A DNA stretch of 52,244 nt from an uncultured Clostridia bacterium (GTDB taxonomy: Bacteria > Bacillota > Clostridia > Christensenellales > UBA1242), in contig CALVLZ010000012.1 of assembly GCA_944341445.1 (NCBI GenBank), positions 1 through 52,244 on the forward strand. The letters run 5' to 3'. Below are positions 1 through 7,515 of this stretch, piece after piece. The notes under the pieces are model-generated. The model saw only the letters and a program-made list of their open reading frames with translations, did no database searches and was not told where the DNA came from. The position numbers and the translations under genes are program-made. Each line of letters starts with the position of its first letter. Within the stretch, counting starts at the first letter, position 1.

Positions 1-123
1 GAATTTATTGAATCAATATCAATGTTATCTTCCTTAAATATTTTAAAACGAACTAAAAAAGAAGTTGAACCATATCTAAAAGATGCTTATGTATCAATTT
101 TAACTGCGAATAAAAATAAGTAG
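1..123 (+). CDS. 3' end of an unidentified gene (partial)
   Basis: The window opens inside a reading frame that runs 40 codons to a TAG at 121-123. The visible tail is mixed charged and hydrophobic (it ends ...LTANKNK) and I do not recognise a family. A hairpin with a T-run follows at 205-228 and could terminate this gene. Product unknown because the rest lies outside the window. Confidence 0.6.
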   Translation, partial: EFIESISMLSSLNILKRTKKEVEPYLKDAYVSILTANKNK

Positions 124-196
124 GAAAAAATGTAATAATTTTAATTATTTTTTACTAGATTTTTAAATGGTTTTTTGTCAATAGTTGCTTGTAAAT

Positions 197-228
197 AAAA
201 AAATCCCTTGGTGTCAAGGGGTTTTTTT
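197..228. terminator. Bidirectional Rho-independent terminator
   Basis: The stem CCCTTG / CAAGGG (205-210 with 215-220) is flanked by an A-run on the left and seven Ts on the right, so it can work in both directions. It sits directly behind the 3' end of the - strand tRNA and downstream of the + strand partial gene. Confidence 0.75.
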
Positions 229-303
229 GGTGGACTGCCAGAGACTCGAACTCTGGACCCACTGATTAAGAGTCAGTTGCTCTACCAACTGAGCTAGCAG
301 TCC
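228..303 (-). tRNA. tRNA-Lys (anticodon CTT)
   Basis: Read on the - strand this gives a full cloverleaf: acceptor stem GGACTGC / GCAGTCC, D-arm with GCTCAGTTGGTAGAGC, an anticodon loop CTCTTAA containing CTT, a T-arm with GTTCGAGTC, discriminator A and an encoded CCA (228-230). CTT reads AAG lysine codons. A promoter that matches consensus lies just upstream, and the terminator follows at once, so it looks like a single-gene unit. Confidence 0.95.
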
Positions 304-324
304 AAAATTTTTAGTTACGATAAT

Positions 325-353
325 ATTATATATTTTGAGTTTTAACTTGTCAA
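325..353 (-). promoter_or_regulatory. Sigma-A promoter of tRNA-Lys
   Basis: On the - strand TTGACA (348-353) and TATAAT (325-330) are separated by exactly 17 bp, a full consensus match. It ends about 20 bp before the mature tRNA 5' end. Confidence 0.88.
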
Positions 354-424
354 CCGCAACTTTAAATTTATTTAAAATGTTGTTAAATTTATTTTAATTG
401 TTTTTATTAATTTTGCGATTATGG

Positions 425-430
425 TATAAT
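425..430 (+). promoter_or_regulatory. Extended -10 promoter of the dUTPase gene
   Basis: TGGTATAAT gives an extended -10 (TG-n-TATAAT). No good -35 is visible, which fits an extended -10 promoter. The start codon is 24 bp further on and AGGGAG precedes it. Confidence 0.6.
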
Positions 431-453
431 TAATTAAATTTAAGGGAGTTAAT

Positions 454-906
454 ATGAGAAGTTTTGAACCAGTAAAAAAAGAATTTTTAAAATATAACTT
501 AGATGAACCAAAAATGCCAAGACGTGCAACCTTAACAAGTGTTGGATATGATTTTTATTCTCCAATAGATGTTGTTATTAATCCAAACGAAATGGCTATG
601 ATTTGGACAAATATTAAAGCAAAATTTAACGATGATGAAGGTTTGATTTTGTGTGTAACAAGCGGTATGGGAAAATATGGCGTAACACTATCTAATTCAA
701 TTGGTGTTATTGAAAGTGATTATTACGGAAATGTTGGAAACGATGGCAATTTAGGTTTTAGGCTTTTTAATTTAGGCAAAGAACCTTATGTTATTAAAAC
801 CGGAGATAAAATAGGTCAAGGTTTTTTTATAAAAATTTTAAGATGTGAAAATGAAATTCCACCAACAGAAGTAAGAAAAGGTGGTTTTGGTAGTACTAAT
901 AAGTAG
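454..906 (+). CDS. dut: dUTP diphosphatase (dUTPase family)
   Basis: A 150-residue protein of the trimeric dUTPase fold, expected to hydrolyse dUTP to dUMP and pyrophosphate, which keeps uracil out of DNA and supplies dTMP synthesis. Motif I is GYDFYS (31-36), motif II SGMGKYG (70-76), motif III GVIESDYYG (84-92), motif IV GDKIGQGFF (118-126) and the glycine-rich motif V GGFGSTNK is at the C-terminus. The length is normal. The odd point is Glu87, where the family has the catalytic aspartate (I-D-S-D-Y). The start follows AGGGAG. A methyltransferase gene follows 9 bp later, so the two are probably cotranscribed. Family membership is clear; activity is less certain because of Glu87. Confidence 0.88.
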   Translation: MRSFEPVKKEFLKYNLDEPKMPRRATLTSVGYDFYSPIDVVINPNEMAMIWTNIKAKFNDDEGLILCVTSGMGKYGVTLSNSIGVIESDYYGNVGNDGNLGFRLFNLGKEPYVIKTGDKIGQGFFIKILRCENEIPPTEVRKGGFGSTNK

Positions 907-915
907 GTATGCGTT

Positions 916-1671
916 ATGAAAATTAAAGAACAATTTGTTGAAAATGATTATTTAAAAAAATCTAGTTATTATATTTCATTGCAAAATGGCGTTTGCAAAG
1001 TTGTTTCATTAATTAATCCTAGTTATGTTTTAGAACTTGGTTGTGCAAATGGAAACACATCAATTAGAATAGCAAAAGAAAATCCAAACTGCAGTGTTGT
1101 TGGTGTTGATATTAGGCAAGATATGCAAGAAAAAATAATGCAACAACAAAAATTGAATAAGGTTAAAAACTTAACTTTCGTTTGTGGTGATTTAACTAAA
1201 TTAAATAACTACAACATTAAAAATGTTGATTGTGTTGTTATGTTAAATGCTTTCCATCACATTGAAGACCCATTGTTAAACAAAATTGATTTTTTGTCTG
1301 AATTGCATTCAAAAATGAGAAGTGGAACTTATGTTGTTATTGGAGAACCATTCTTAGATGAAAAATATATTGGTAGCGAAACAATTATAAAAAAGATGTT
1401 TTCTAACAGAGAAAAAGAAAGTTCTTATAATATTTTTTGGAACAACGTTGCAACACTTGAAAGAAATGATAATTTAATTCTAAAAGAAAATTCTGAAAAT
1501 CTTGCAAAAATTGTTTCAAGTGAACAAAATGATGTTATTAAAAGAACAGGTGAATATTATGTAACAAAAACTTGGCTTGAAAATGAAGCTTCTCAAGTTG
1601 GTTTTGAAGTTGTTATTAGTGAATATGTTAACATTTTTAACGATGGTGTTGTTGTTTTGAAGAAAAAATAA
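916..1671 (+). CDS. Class I SAM-dependent methyltransferase
   Basis: A 251-residue protein with a Rossmann-type methyltransferase core. Motif I is VLELGCANGNTSIR (about 38-51), the acidic ribose-binding residue is in VGVDIR (about 63-68), and VDCVVMLNAFHHI follows motif I in the usual motif IV position. The C-terminal half, with VGEPFLDEKY-like and W/N-rich segments, probably forms the substrate cap. The substrate cannot be read from the sequence; small-molecule methylation is typical of this subclass. It lies 9 bp after dut and ends just before a terminator, so the pair looks like a two-gene operon. No specific gene name is justified. Confidence 0.8.
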   Translation: MKIKEQFVENDYLKKSSYYISLQNGVCKVVSLINPSYVLELGCANGNTSIRIAKENPNCSVVGVDIRQDMQEKIMQQQKLNKVKNLTFVCGDLTKLNNYNIKNVDCVVMLNAFHHIEDPLLNKIDFLSELHSKMRSGTYVVIGEPFLDEKYIGSETIIKKMFSNREKESSYNIFWNNVATLERNDNLILKENSENLAKIVSSEQNDVIKRTGEYYVTKTWLENEASQVGFEVVISEYVNIFNDGVVVLKKK

Positions 1672-1700
1672 TAAATGTATAATTATGCAAACACAAGAAT

Positions 1701-1731
1701 AAAAATCAAAGTTTTAAACTTTGATTTTTTT
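1701..1731 (+). terminator. Rho-independent terminator after the methyltransferase
   Basis: Long A/T-flanked palindrome (AATCAAAGTTT / AAACTTTGATT) ending in a run of Ts, 30 bp after the stop codon. Confidence 0.75.
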
Positions 1732-1783
1732 ATTATTTTTTTAAATTTATAACTTTTTTAAAACTGATTTCATATATATTAGT

Positions 1784-2881
1784 ATGGAAAATTTAAGTAG
1801 TTATATAATATCAAAAAATAATTTAATTAATAATGCTTTATATATAAAACAAAAGTTAAAAAATAATTGCAAACTTTGTGCAATGGTTAAAGCAGATGGG
1901 TACGGACATAAAATAGAATTTGTTTGTGAGGCACTTAAAAACACAGTTGATTTTTTTGGTGTTGCAAATGCGTTTGAAGCAGAAAAGATTAGAAAGTGTA
2001 AAATTAAAAATCCTATTATTATAGTTAGTATTCCGTGTGTTGATGATGTTGAGTGGTGTGCTAATAACGATGTTTCTGTTTGTGTTGCAAGTTTGGAAGA
2101 GTTGTTGAAAATATTGAAACATAAATTTAAAAAACCGTTAAAAATTCATCTAAAATTAAACACAGGTTTAAACAGAATTGGTTTTAGAAATAAGAGCGAC
2201 ATAATTGATGCGTTGCAAATTATTAACAATAATAAAAACTTAATTTTGGAGGGAGTTTTTACTCATTTTGCAACTAAAAGTCATGATGAAAAATTTATTG
2301 ATAAACAAGCAAAAAAATTTAAAATTTTAAGTGATTTTGTTAAAAGAAATTCAAATAATAAATGTATAATTATGCATTGTTGTAATTCTTATGCAGCATT
2401 ACATAAAAGTAAATATCATTTTGATATGGTTCGTTGCGGTTTTGCTTTATATGGATATCAAGATGTTGTTGATGAAAATTTAAAACCTGTTAGTGAAATA
2501 AAAAGCAAACTTGTTTTTGTTGGCAAAGTTAACAAAAACGAAACAATTGGATATGATAGAACTTTTAAATGTGAAAAAAATAGCAAAATAGCGGTTGTTC
2601 CAATGGGTTATGCGGATGGCTTTGATAGAAGGTTAAGCAACAATTTTGAAGTTTTGGTTAATGGAAAGAAAGCAAAAGTTGTTGGAAATGTTTGTATGGA
2701 TGTATTTATGGTTGATGTTTCAAACATACCAAATGTGAAAGTTGGCGATGTTGTAACCATTTTAGGTAAAGATGGTGATAATGAAATAACTTTATCGGAT
2801 TATGCAAAAGCATTAAATACTAGTGAATATGAAATAATGTTAAAATTTAGATATTTAAGAATGAATTACGTAATAAAATAA
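1784..2881 (+). CDS. alr: Alanine racemase
   Basis: A 365-residue PLP enzyme that interconverts L- and D-alanine for peptidoglycan. The PLP lysine is Lys36 in AMVKADGYGHK, and the second catalytic residue is the Tyr at about 257 in TIGYDRTF, followed by the family block VPMGYADGFDR. The N-terminal TIM barrel and the C-terminal beta domain are both present at normal length. No ribosome binding site precedes this ATG: a TATATT box ends only 3 bp upstream, so the gene may be leaderless. There is no better downstream start because Lys36 is so near the N-terminus. It is a single-gene unit between two terminators. Confidence 0.93.
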   Translation: MENLSSYIISKNNLINNALYIKQKLKNNCKLCAMVKADGYGHKIEFVCEALKNTVDFFGVANAFEAEKIRKCKIKNPIIIVSIPCVDDVEWCANNDVSVCVASLEELLKILKHKFKKPLKIHLKLNTGLNRIGFRNKSDIIDALQIINNNKNLILEGVFTHFATKSHDEKFIDKQAKKFKILSDFVKRNSNNKCIIMHCCNSYAALHKSKYHFDMVRCGFALYGYQDVVDENLKPVSEIKSKLVFVGKVNKNETIGYDRTFKCEKNSKIAVVPMGYADGFDRRLSNNFEVLVNGKKAKVVGNVCMDVFMVDVSNIPNVKVGDVVTILGKDGDNEITLSDYAKALNTSEYEIMLKFRYLRMNYVIK

Positions 2882-2903
2882 GGAAATTATCCTTATTTTT
2901 TTT
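2876..2903 (+). terminator. Rho-independent terminator of alr
   Basis: Stem AAATAAGGA / TCCTTATTT with loop AATTA, then a T-run. The 5' arm includes the alr stop codon. Confidence 0.8.
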
Positions 2904-2912
2904 ATTTTAATT

Positions 2913-2940
2913 TTGGAATAACTAAAAAACTTGGTATAAT
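2913..2940 (+). promoter_or_regulatory. Promoter of rsmD
   Basis: TTGGAA (2913-2918), a 16-bp spacer and TATAAT (2935-2940) with TGG just before it (extended -10). Confidence 0.7.
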
Positions 2941-2973
2941 TAAACAATATAAATTTAAAATTTAGGTGCTAAA

Positions 2974-3525
2974 ATGTTAAGAGTTATTGCTGGAAAGTAT
3001 AAAGGTTTAAGTTTAAAAAGTTTTGAATTAGAAAATATAAGGCCAACTATAGATAGAGTTAAAGAGGCAATTTTTTCTAAAATTCAATTTTTAATAAAAG
3101 ATGATGTTGTTTTAGACTTGTTTGCGGGAACCGGTAATTATGGAATTGAATGTTTAAGCCGTGGAGCAAAAGAAGTTATTTTTGTTGATGTTAATAAAAA
3201 TTCTGTTAAACTAATTAATCAAAATTTAAAAAAGTGTGGCGAAAATAGGGAAGTTTTAAATTTGGATTTTAAAAATGCTTTGTTAAAATTTAAAAAAGAA
3301 AATAAAAAATTTGATATAATTTTTTTGGATCCACCTTTTAAAAAAGGCTTTGGAGAAGAAGCATTGCAAATTATTGCAGAATTCAATTTACTAAGCGATG
3401 ATGGTATTGTTGTTTATGAGCATGCCTGTGAAGAACATAAGGATATTATTATAGAAAATTTAAACGAATTTGACTTAAAAAAATATGGAACTATTAATGT
3501 TTCGTTTTTTGAAAGGATAAATTAA
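2974..3525 (+). CDS. rsmD: 16S rRNA (guanine966-N2)-methyltransferase
   Basis: A 183-residue RsmD-family methyltransferase that modifies G966 of 16S rRNA. It begins with the family signature MLRVIAGKYKG and has RPTIDRVKEAIFS (23-35). The SAM site is LDLFAGTGNYGIE (47-59), the acidic residue lies in IFVDVN (69-74), and the catalytic N-methyltransferase motif DPPF is at 119-122. The length is typical. The stop codon overlaps the next ATG by one base (TAATG), indicating coupled translation with the Smr-like gene. In many Firmicutes rsmD is followed by coaD; that gene is not here. Confidence 0.92.
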   Translation: MLRVIAGKYKGLSLKSFELENIRPTIDRVKEAIFSKIQFLIKDDVVLDLFAGTGNYGIECLSRGAKEVIFVDVNKNSVKLINQNLKKCGENREVLNLDFKNALLKFKKENKKFDIIFLDPPFKKGFGEEALQIIAEFNLLSDDGIVVYEHACEEHKDIIIENLNEFDLKKYGTINVSFFERIN

Positions 3526-3869
3526 TGGTTGTAACAATTAATATAAAAAAAGATATGCCTAATGCAGATTATGCAGTTTTTTTAATTGATAAAGAAATAA
3601 TGCTTTCAGATAAAACCAACATAAATGTTATAATTGCAATTCACGGGTATGGAAGCAGTGGTAAAGGTGGAGTAATTAAAAAGGACTTGCACAAATATTT
3701 AAACAAAATGAAAACATATAATAAAATTGTTGATTATATTCCTGGTGAAATGTGGAGCGACTTGAACGAAAAAGTTAAAGAAATGCAAGCAAAATATCCA
3801 GAACTAATACTAAATTCAAATTTAGCAAATTTTAATAATGGTGTTACAGTTATTTGGATTAAAAAGTGA
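3525..3869 (+). CDS. Smr/MutS2-like domain protein
   Basis: A 114-residue protein. Its core VIIAIHGYGSSGKGGVIK (35-52) is the IHGxGSxGxGG part of the Smr fold, and the tail YIPGEMW...NNGVTVIWI fits stand-alone Smr proteins of Clostridia. The N-terminal LDLHG box of canonical Smr nucleases is not evident. Smr domains are nucleic-acid-binding or nicking modules, but the role of this short form is unknown. It overlaps rsmD by one base and is probably cotranscribed with it. The start rests on that overlap, since no separate ribosome site is seen. Confidence 0.65.
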   Translation: MVVTINIKKDMPNADYAVFLIDKEIMLSDKTNINVIIAIHGYGSSGKGGVIKKDLHKYLNKMKTYNKIVDYIPGEMWSDLNEKVKEMQAKYPELILNSNLANFNNGVTVIWIKK

Positions 3870-3880
3870 TAAAATAATAT

Positions 3881-3900
3881 TATGCAATCGTAAAAGATAA
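3881..3900 (+). repeat. Intergenic TATGCAA..CGTAAAA element, copy 1
   Basis: TATGCAATCGTAAAAGAT lies 11 bp after the Smr-like stop codon. It closely resembles one arm of the inverted repeat at 21157-21210 and the elements at 15633 and 32068. Function unknown. Confidence 0.4.
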
Positions 3901-4026
3901 TTAGTAATTTGGGCATTTTTTATAGTTTTGATTTGTTAAATTTCTTTTATAAAAATTTTGTTTTTTAAAAGTGAAATTATTAAAAATTTTGCTTTTTATT
4001 TTTTATTAAGTATTTTTAATATATAA

Positions 4027-4054
4027 TTGACAATTTCTTATTTTTGTGATAAAT
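4027..4054 (+). promoter_or_regulatory. Promoter of the rplU operon
   Basis: TTGACA (4027-4032) is followed after about 16 bp by ATAAAT (4049-4054). It would start transcription just before the L21 leader. Confidence 0.7.
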
Positions 4055-4059
4055 TATTT

Positions 4060-4133
4060 ACGTGCCACATGGAGTGGGCTTTAAAAGTTGTTAATTAACA
4101 CGCCTAAGTTCAGTGAGTTTGGTTAGAGGAGGG
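4060..4133 (+). ncRNA. Ribosomal protein L21 leader (candidate autoregulatory RNA)
   Basis: This segment is clearly richer in G and C than the flanks and lies between the promoter and rplU, where Firmicutes carry the L21 leader. Visible pairings are CGTG (4061-4064) with CACG (4099-4102), enclosing CCAC (4065-4068) with GTGG (4074-4077). CCTAA (4103-4107) can pair with TTAG-A-GG (4123-4129), which overlaps the ribosome binding site AGAGGAGGG. That gives a plausible switch by which surplus L21 could shut its own operon. The assignment rests on position and pairing; a covariance-model match was not run. Confidence 0.65.
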
Positions 4134-4141
4134 AAATATAG

Positions 4142-4447
4142 ATGTACGCAATTATTCAAACAGGTGGAAAACAATACAAGGTTGCAGAAAACGAAATTGT
4201 TAAAGTTGAAAAACTTGATGCAGAAGTTGGAAGCAAAATTGATTTAGAAGTTTTAATGCTTGTTGATGGAGAAAAAATCACTACTGGAAATCCAACAGTT
4301 AAAGATGCAAAAGTTGTTGCAGAAGTTGTTGAACATGGTAAAGGTGATAAAATTGTTGTTTTCAAATATAAAGCTAAAAAGAATTATAGAAGAAAACAAG
4401 GTCATAGACAACCTTACACTGCATTAAAAATTGTATCGGTTAAATAA
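4142..4447 (+). CDS. rplU: 50S ribosomal protein L21
   Basis: A 101-residue L21, a large-subunit protein that binds 23S rRNA. It starts [14 protein letters not shown], the family signature, and ends with the basic segment [15 protein letters not shown]. The start is fixed by a very strong AGAGGAGGG 8 bp upstream. It is the first gene of rplU-prp-rpmA and is preceded by a putative L21 leader, so autogenous control is likely. Spacing to prp is 2 bp. Confidence 0.97.
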   Translation: MYAIIQTGGKQYKVAENEIVKVEKLDAEVGSKIDLEVLMLVDGEKITTGNPTVKDAKVVAEVVEHGKGDKIVVFKYKAKKNYRRKQGHRQPYTALKIVSVK

Positions 4448-4449
4448 TT

Positions 4450-4782
4450 ATGACAAATATTGTTATATCAAAAAACAACAACAATATAATTAAAGTTGTT
4501 TGTTCAGGACATTCTGGTTATGCACAAAACGGAAAAGATATTGTTTGTGCTGCTATATCAAGTATTGTTCAAACTGCAATTTTAGGACTAACTAAAGTTG
4601 TAAAAATTAAAATTGAATTTAACCGTGATGATAATGCGGGTTATTTAAAATTTGAGTTGCCACTAAATATTTCAAATGAAAAAATGGAGCAAGCACAAAT
4701 TATACTAAAAACAATGCTTGCGGGTTTGGAAGATTTGCAAGATGGTTACTCTAAATATATAAAATTGGAGGTAACAAAATGA
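4450..4782 (+). CDS. prp: Ribosomal-processing cysteine protease Prp
   Basis: A 110-residue Prp (YsxB family). It is the protease that removes the short N-terminal extension of L27 in Firmicutes. The catalytic histidine lies in GHSGYA (20-25, His21) and the nucleophile in DIVCAAIS (Cys33), which is the standard spacing. It sits between rplU and rpmA as in all organisms that process L27, and its last 4 bases overlap the rpmA start (ATGA). The adjacent L27 does carry the expected cleavage motif. Confidence 0.93.
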   Translation: MTNIVISKNNNNIIKVVCSGHSGYAQNGKDIVCAAISSIVQTAILGLTKVVKIKIEFNRDDNAGYLKFELPLNISNEKMEQAQIILKTMLAGLEDLQDGYSKYIKLEVTK

Positions 4783-5066
4783 GTTTTATTAATATTCAAC
4801 TTTTTGCTCATAAGAAAGGTTTAGGAAGCTCTAAAAATGGTAGAGATAGCAAATCTAAACGTTTGGGTGTTAAAAAAGCTGATGGCCAAAAAGTTGTTGC
4901 TGGTAATATATTAATTAGACAACGTGGAACTAAAGTTGTTCCTGGTAAAAACGTTGGAATGGGTGATGACTATACATTGTTTTCTTTAATTAATGGTGTT
5001 GTTAAATTTGAACACGAAACTAAAGATAAAAAACGTGTTAGCGTTTATCCTGTTGAAGAAAAATAA
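4779..5066 (+). CDS. rpmA: 50S ribosomal protein L27, with Prp-cleaved N-terminal extension
   Basis: A 95-residue L27 that lies near the peptidyl-transferase centre. The body begins [15 protein letters not shown]. In front of it is the extension MSFINIQLF, which matches the Firmicute type (hydrophobic, Q-F/L-F, then A-x-KKG). Cleavage is expected after Phe9. The start overlaps the prp stop as ATGA and is preceded by GGAGG. It is the last gene of the operon and a terminator follows at once. Confidence 0.96.
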   Translation: MSFINIQLFAHKKGLGSSKNGRDSKSKRLGVKKADGQKVVAGNILIRQRGTKVVPGKNVGMGDDYTLFSLINGVVKFEHETKDKKRVSVYPVEEK

Positions 5067-5100
5067 AAAAGTCTGCAAATTTTTTGCAGGCTTTATTTTT
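5066..5100 (+). terminator. Rho-independent terminator of rplU-prp-rpmA
   Basis: Stem AAAGTCTGCAAA / TTTGCAGGCTTT followed by T-rich sequence, directly after the rpmA stop codon. Confidence 0.85.
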
Positions 5101-5124
5101 ATTAACAAATAAGTAAAAATGTGC

Positions 5125-5130
5125 TATAAT
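5125..5130 (+). promoter_or_regulatory. Extended -10 promoter of the DNA glycosylase gene
   Basis: TGCTATAAT gives an extended -10 placed 30 bp before the start codon. No clear -35 is seen. Confidence 0.6.
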
Positions 5131-5160
5131 ATCGTTGTATAAAATATTCATTGGAGATAT

Positions 5161-6003
5161 ATGTTTACCATTAAAAATAATACAATATATATTACAGATT
5201 TACGTGATTTTAACATTCAGCACATACTAGAATGTGGGCAAGTGTTCAGATTTAAAAAGGTCGGTTTTGGGTATGAAGTGTATTCTTTGTACCATAAAGC
5301 GGTTATAAATTGCCAAAAAAGTGTTAAAATTGAGTGTGATGATGCAAATTATTTTGTTAAATACTTTGATTTACAGAATAATTATGGTATAATAAAGCAT
5401 ACGTTAGAGCAAAACTCATTGTTAAAAGAAGCAATAAAATATGGTTATGGCATTAGAATATTAAAACAAGACCCTTTGGAAACCATAATTAGTTTTATAA
5501 TTTCTGCAAACAATAATATTCCACGTATAAAAAACATAATAGAAAACATATGTGCGCATTATGGCAAAAATATGGGCGATTATTATGCGTTTCCAACTTT
5601 GGAAGAATTAAAATTAATACCATTAGATTTTTTTAGAAAAATAGGTTGTGGTTATAGAAGCGAATACTTATTTGAAACAATAAAAATGATTGGTGAAAGT
5701 TTTGATTTAGAAAAGGTTAACACATTAAGCACTGTTGAAGCTGAAAAATATTTATGCACACTTAAAGGTGTTGGCCCAAAAGTTGCAAATTGCATTTTGC
5801 TATTTGGCTATGGCAAAACAGATGTTTTTCCAACAGATACTTGGATTAAAAAAGTTTATGCAGAAAACTTTAATGGCAAATCTAAAAATGCAAACGTTAT
5901 AAAACAATTTTTTATTGATATGTTTGGAAATCTTTCGGGTTTTGCGCAACAATATTTGTTCTATTCAAAAAGAGAACGTAATTTACAAGGAGATATGAAA
6001 TGA
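5161..6003 (+). CDS. 8-oxoguanine DNA glycosylase/AP lyase (OGG family)
   Basis: A 280-residue base-excision repair enzyme of the OGG1 type. The N-terminal OGG domain shows CGQVFRF (25-31), and the helix-hairpin-helix-GPD domain follows. The hairpin LKGVGPKVANC (201-211) carries the catalytic Lys207, and Asp226 in FPTDTW is the conserved GPD aspartate. It should excise 8-oxoguanine and nick the DNA, limiting G-to-T mutations. GGAG precedes the start. Its end overlaps the start of the NYN-domain gene (ATGA), so the two are translationally coupled. The C-terminal FAQQYLFY segment is also typical of bacterial OGG proteins. Confidence 0.9.
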   Translation: MFTIKNNTIYITDLRDFNIQHILECGQVFRFKKVGFGYEVYSLYHKAVINCQKSVKIECDDANYFVKYFDLQNNYGIIKHTLEQNSLLKEAIKYGYGIRILKQDPLETIISFIISANNNIPRIKNIIENICAHYGKNMGDYYAFPTLEELKLIPLDFFRKIGCGYRSEYLFETIKMIGESFDLEKVNTLSTVEAEKYLCTLKGVGPKVANCILLFGYGKTDVFPTDTWIKKVYAENFNGKSKNANVIKQFFIDMFGNLSGFAQQYLFYSKRERNLQGDMK

Positions 6004-6815
6004 AAGATAAAAAAATTGCACTATTAATAGATATTGATAATGTTAAAATTGGTGCAGACGCATTTAACGAATTATACGAAAAATTAAACGAAATGGGTAG
6101 TGTTGTTTATTGCAAATTTTATGGCTATAACGATAGAAAACACTTATATTTAAGTGATTTTATTATGAATTATGGTTATGAAACAGCACCTTTTATGCGT
6201 TACAAAAAAAGATATAGCCAATTAGATAACAGAATTATTGTTGATGCAGTTAAAATTAACTACACAAAACCAGAAATTGATACATTCTGTATTGTTGCAG
6301 GCGATGGTGATTTAATTCCATTACTTGTTGAATTAAAATCTTGTGCTAAAACTTTGTTAGACGTTAACACTCCATATCAAGAACAAAATGCTCATATGTT
6401 TGATGAACACATTGTTTTAAGTTCTATTAGTGAAGATGTTGAAACATATGAACCAAAAACTAAAAAATCAACTGAACCAAAAACAGTTAAAAAAGAAAAA
6501 GTTGAAAAACAACCAAAAGTTGAAAAAACTGCTCCATTAAAAACAAAAGTTGTTGAAATTGAAAGCGACACTAATTTCTTAGAAGATGATTATGATTTGT
6601 CTGAAGTTTTAAGAGAGATTACAGAAAGATATTCTGAACTTGACTTCACAGATAATTCTGATATGGATAAGAAAGTTAAATTAATTGCTGATATTGAAAA
6701 ATTGATTAAAGTTGAAAACGCAAAAGGCGAAGGAATGTTTAGTGAAAACGAAGACGTTCGTCAAATATTTATTGACCTTAAGGGCGTTGTTGACGATATG
6801 AAAAGTGCTTTATAA
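6000..6815 (+). CDS. NYN-domain (PIN-like) protein, probable RNase
   Basis: A 271-residue protein. The first 150 residues are a NYN domain with acidic residues where the PIN-like metal site lies: IDIDN (10-14), Asp82 in RIIVDAVK, and AGDGD (100-104). NYN domains are usually metal-dependent ribonucleases. A Lys/Pro/Glu-rich linker (about 155-190) leads to an acidic helical C-terminal domain of unknown role. It overlaps the DNA glycosylase gene by 4 bp and is followed by a terminator, so its expression is tied to that repair gene. Substrate unknown. Confidence 0.75.
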   Translation: MKDKKIALLIDIDNVKIGADAFNELYEKLNEMGSVVYCKFYGYNDRKHLYLSDFIMNYGYETAPFMRYKKRYSQLDNRIIVDAVKINYTKPEIDTFCIVAGDGDLIPLLVELKSCAKTLLDVNTPYQEQNAHMFDEHIVLSSISEDVETYEPKTKKSTEPKTVKKEKVEKQPKVEKTAPLKTKVVEIESDTNFLEDDYDLSEVLREITERYSELDFTDNSDMDKKVKLIADIEKLIKVENAKGEGMFSENEDVRQIFIDLKGVVDDMKSAL

Positions 6816-6841
6816 TTCAAAATAAGTTAAATTGCTAACAT

Positions 6842-6872
6842 AAAAAAGAGTGTTTAAACCACTCTTTTTTGT
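6842..6872 (+). terminator. Rho-independent terminator after the NYN gene
   Basis: Stem AAAAAGAGTG / CACTCTTTTTT around a TTTAAAC loop, ending in Ts. Confidence 0.82.
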
Positions 6873-6933
6873 TGTTTTTAATTTTTTTTTACAAAATTAG
6901 ATTAATTTAACAATTTTTATTTCGTATAATATT

Positions 6934-6960
6934 TTGTTTTAAAATTTATTATGTTATAAT
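6934..6960 (+). promoter_or_regulatory. Promoter of the nfeD-like gene
   Basis: TGTTATAAT extended -10 (TATAAT 6955-6960) with TTGTTT (6934-6939) 15 bp upstream. Confidence 0.55.
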
Positions 6961-6999
6961 AAGCTTACTATAAAGTAATATAATAATTAGGGTGAATTT

Positions 7000-7512
7000 A
7001 TGAACGAATTTATAACTTTAGCTGCTGGATACGCAATTATTCCAATAATTATTATTTTTATTGGAACAATTTTATGCTGCATTGAAAGTTACACTAATAA
7101 TTTAACAATATTTATAACATCGGGGTGGTTGTTTATTATTGGTGGAACAATTGCAAGATTGGTAATGTCTGGAACTTTTTATCACTTTTTAATTATAGTT
7201 GCATTTGTTATAACAGTGTTAGCTGTTAACAGAGTTGTTGTTAGTTATTTAACTAAAAAAGGAATTATTAAGAAACCTGTAAAATTATCAAAAGTTAAAG
7301 AGTTGAAAGTTGAAACAATTGATGATGATAGTGCAATTATAGGTTTAATGGGTGTTGAAACTTTTGCATTATCAGAATTTAATCCTATTGGTAAATTTTA
7401 TTATAACGAAAAATTGTATGAAGCAATTTCTGTTAATGAAGTAATAGAAGAAGGTGCTAAAATTCAAGTTATAGAAATAAAAGATAACAAAATTTATGTT
7501 AGAAAGGTTTAG
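7000..7512 (+). CDS. NfeD-family membrane protein
   Basis: A 170-residue protein with three or four hydrophobic segments in residues 5-88 and a C-terminal soluble OB-fold-like domain (about 100-170). That domain reads GLMGVETFALSEFNPIGKFYYNEKLYEAIS, the NfeD signature (G-x-A-x-T-x-L-x-P-x-G-x-V, roughly). NfeD proteins normally act with a flotillin such as FloA in membrane organisation. Here the next gene is a small single-pass protein instead and no flotillin gene is nearby. The start follows AGGGTG. Spacing to the next gene is 3 bp. Confidence 0.75.
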   Translation: MNEFITLAAGYAIIPIIIIFIGTILCCIESYTNNLTIFITSGWLFIIGGTIARLVMSGTFYHFLIIVAFVITVLAVNRVVVSYLTKKGIIKKPVKLSKVKELKVETIDDDSAIIGLMGVETFALSEFNPIGKFYYNEKLYEAISVNEVIEEGAKIQVIEIKDNKIYVRKV

Positions 7513-7515
7513 GAA

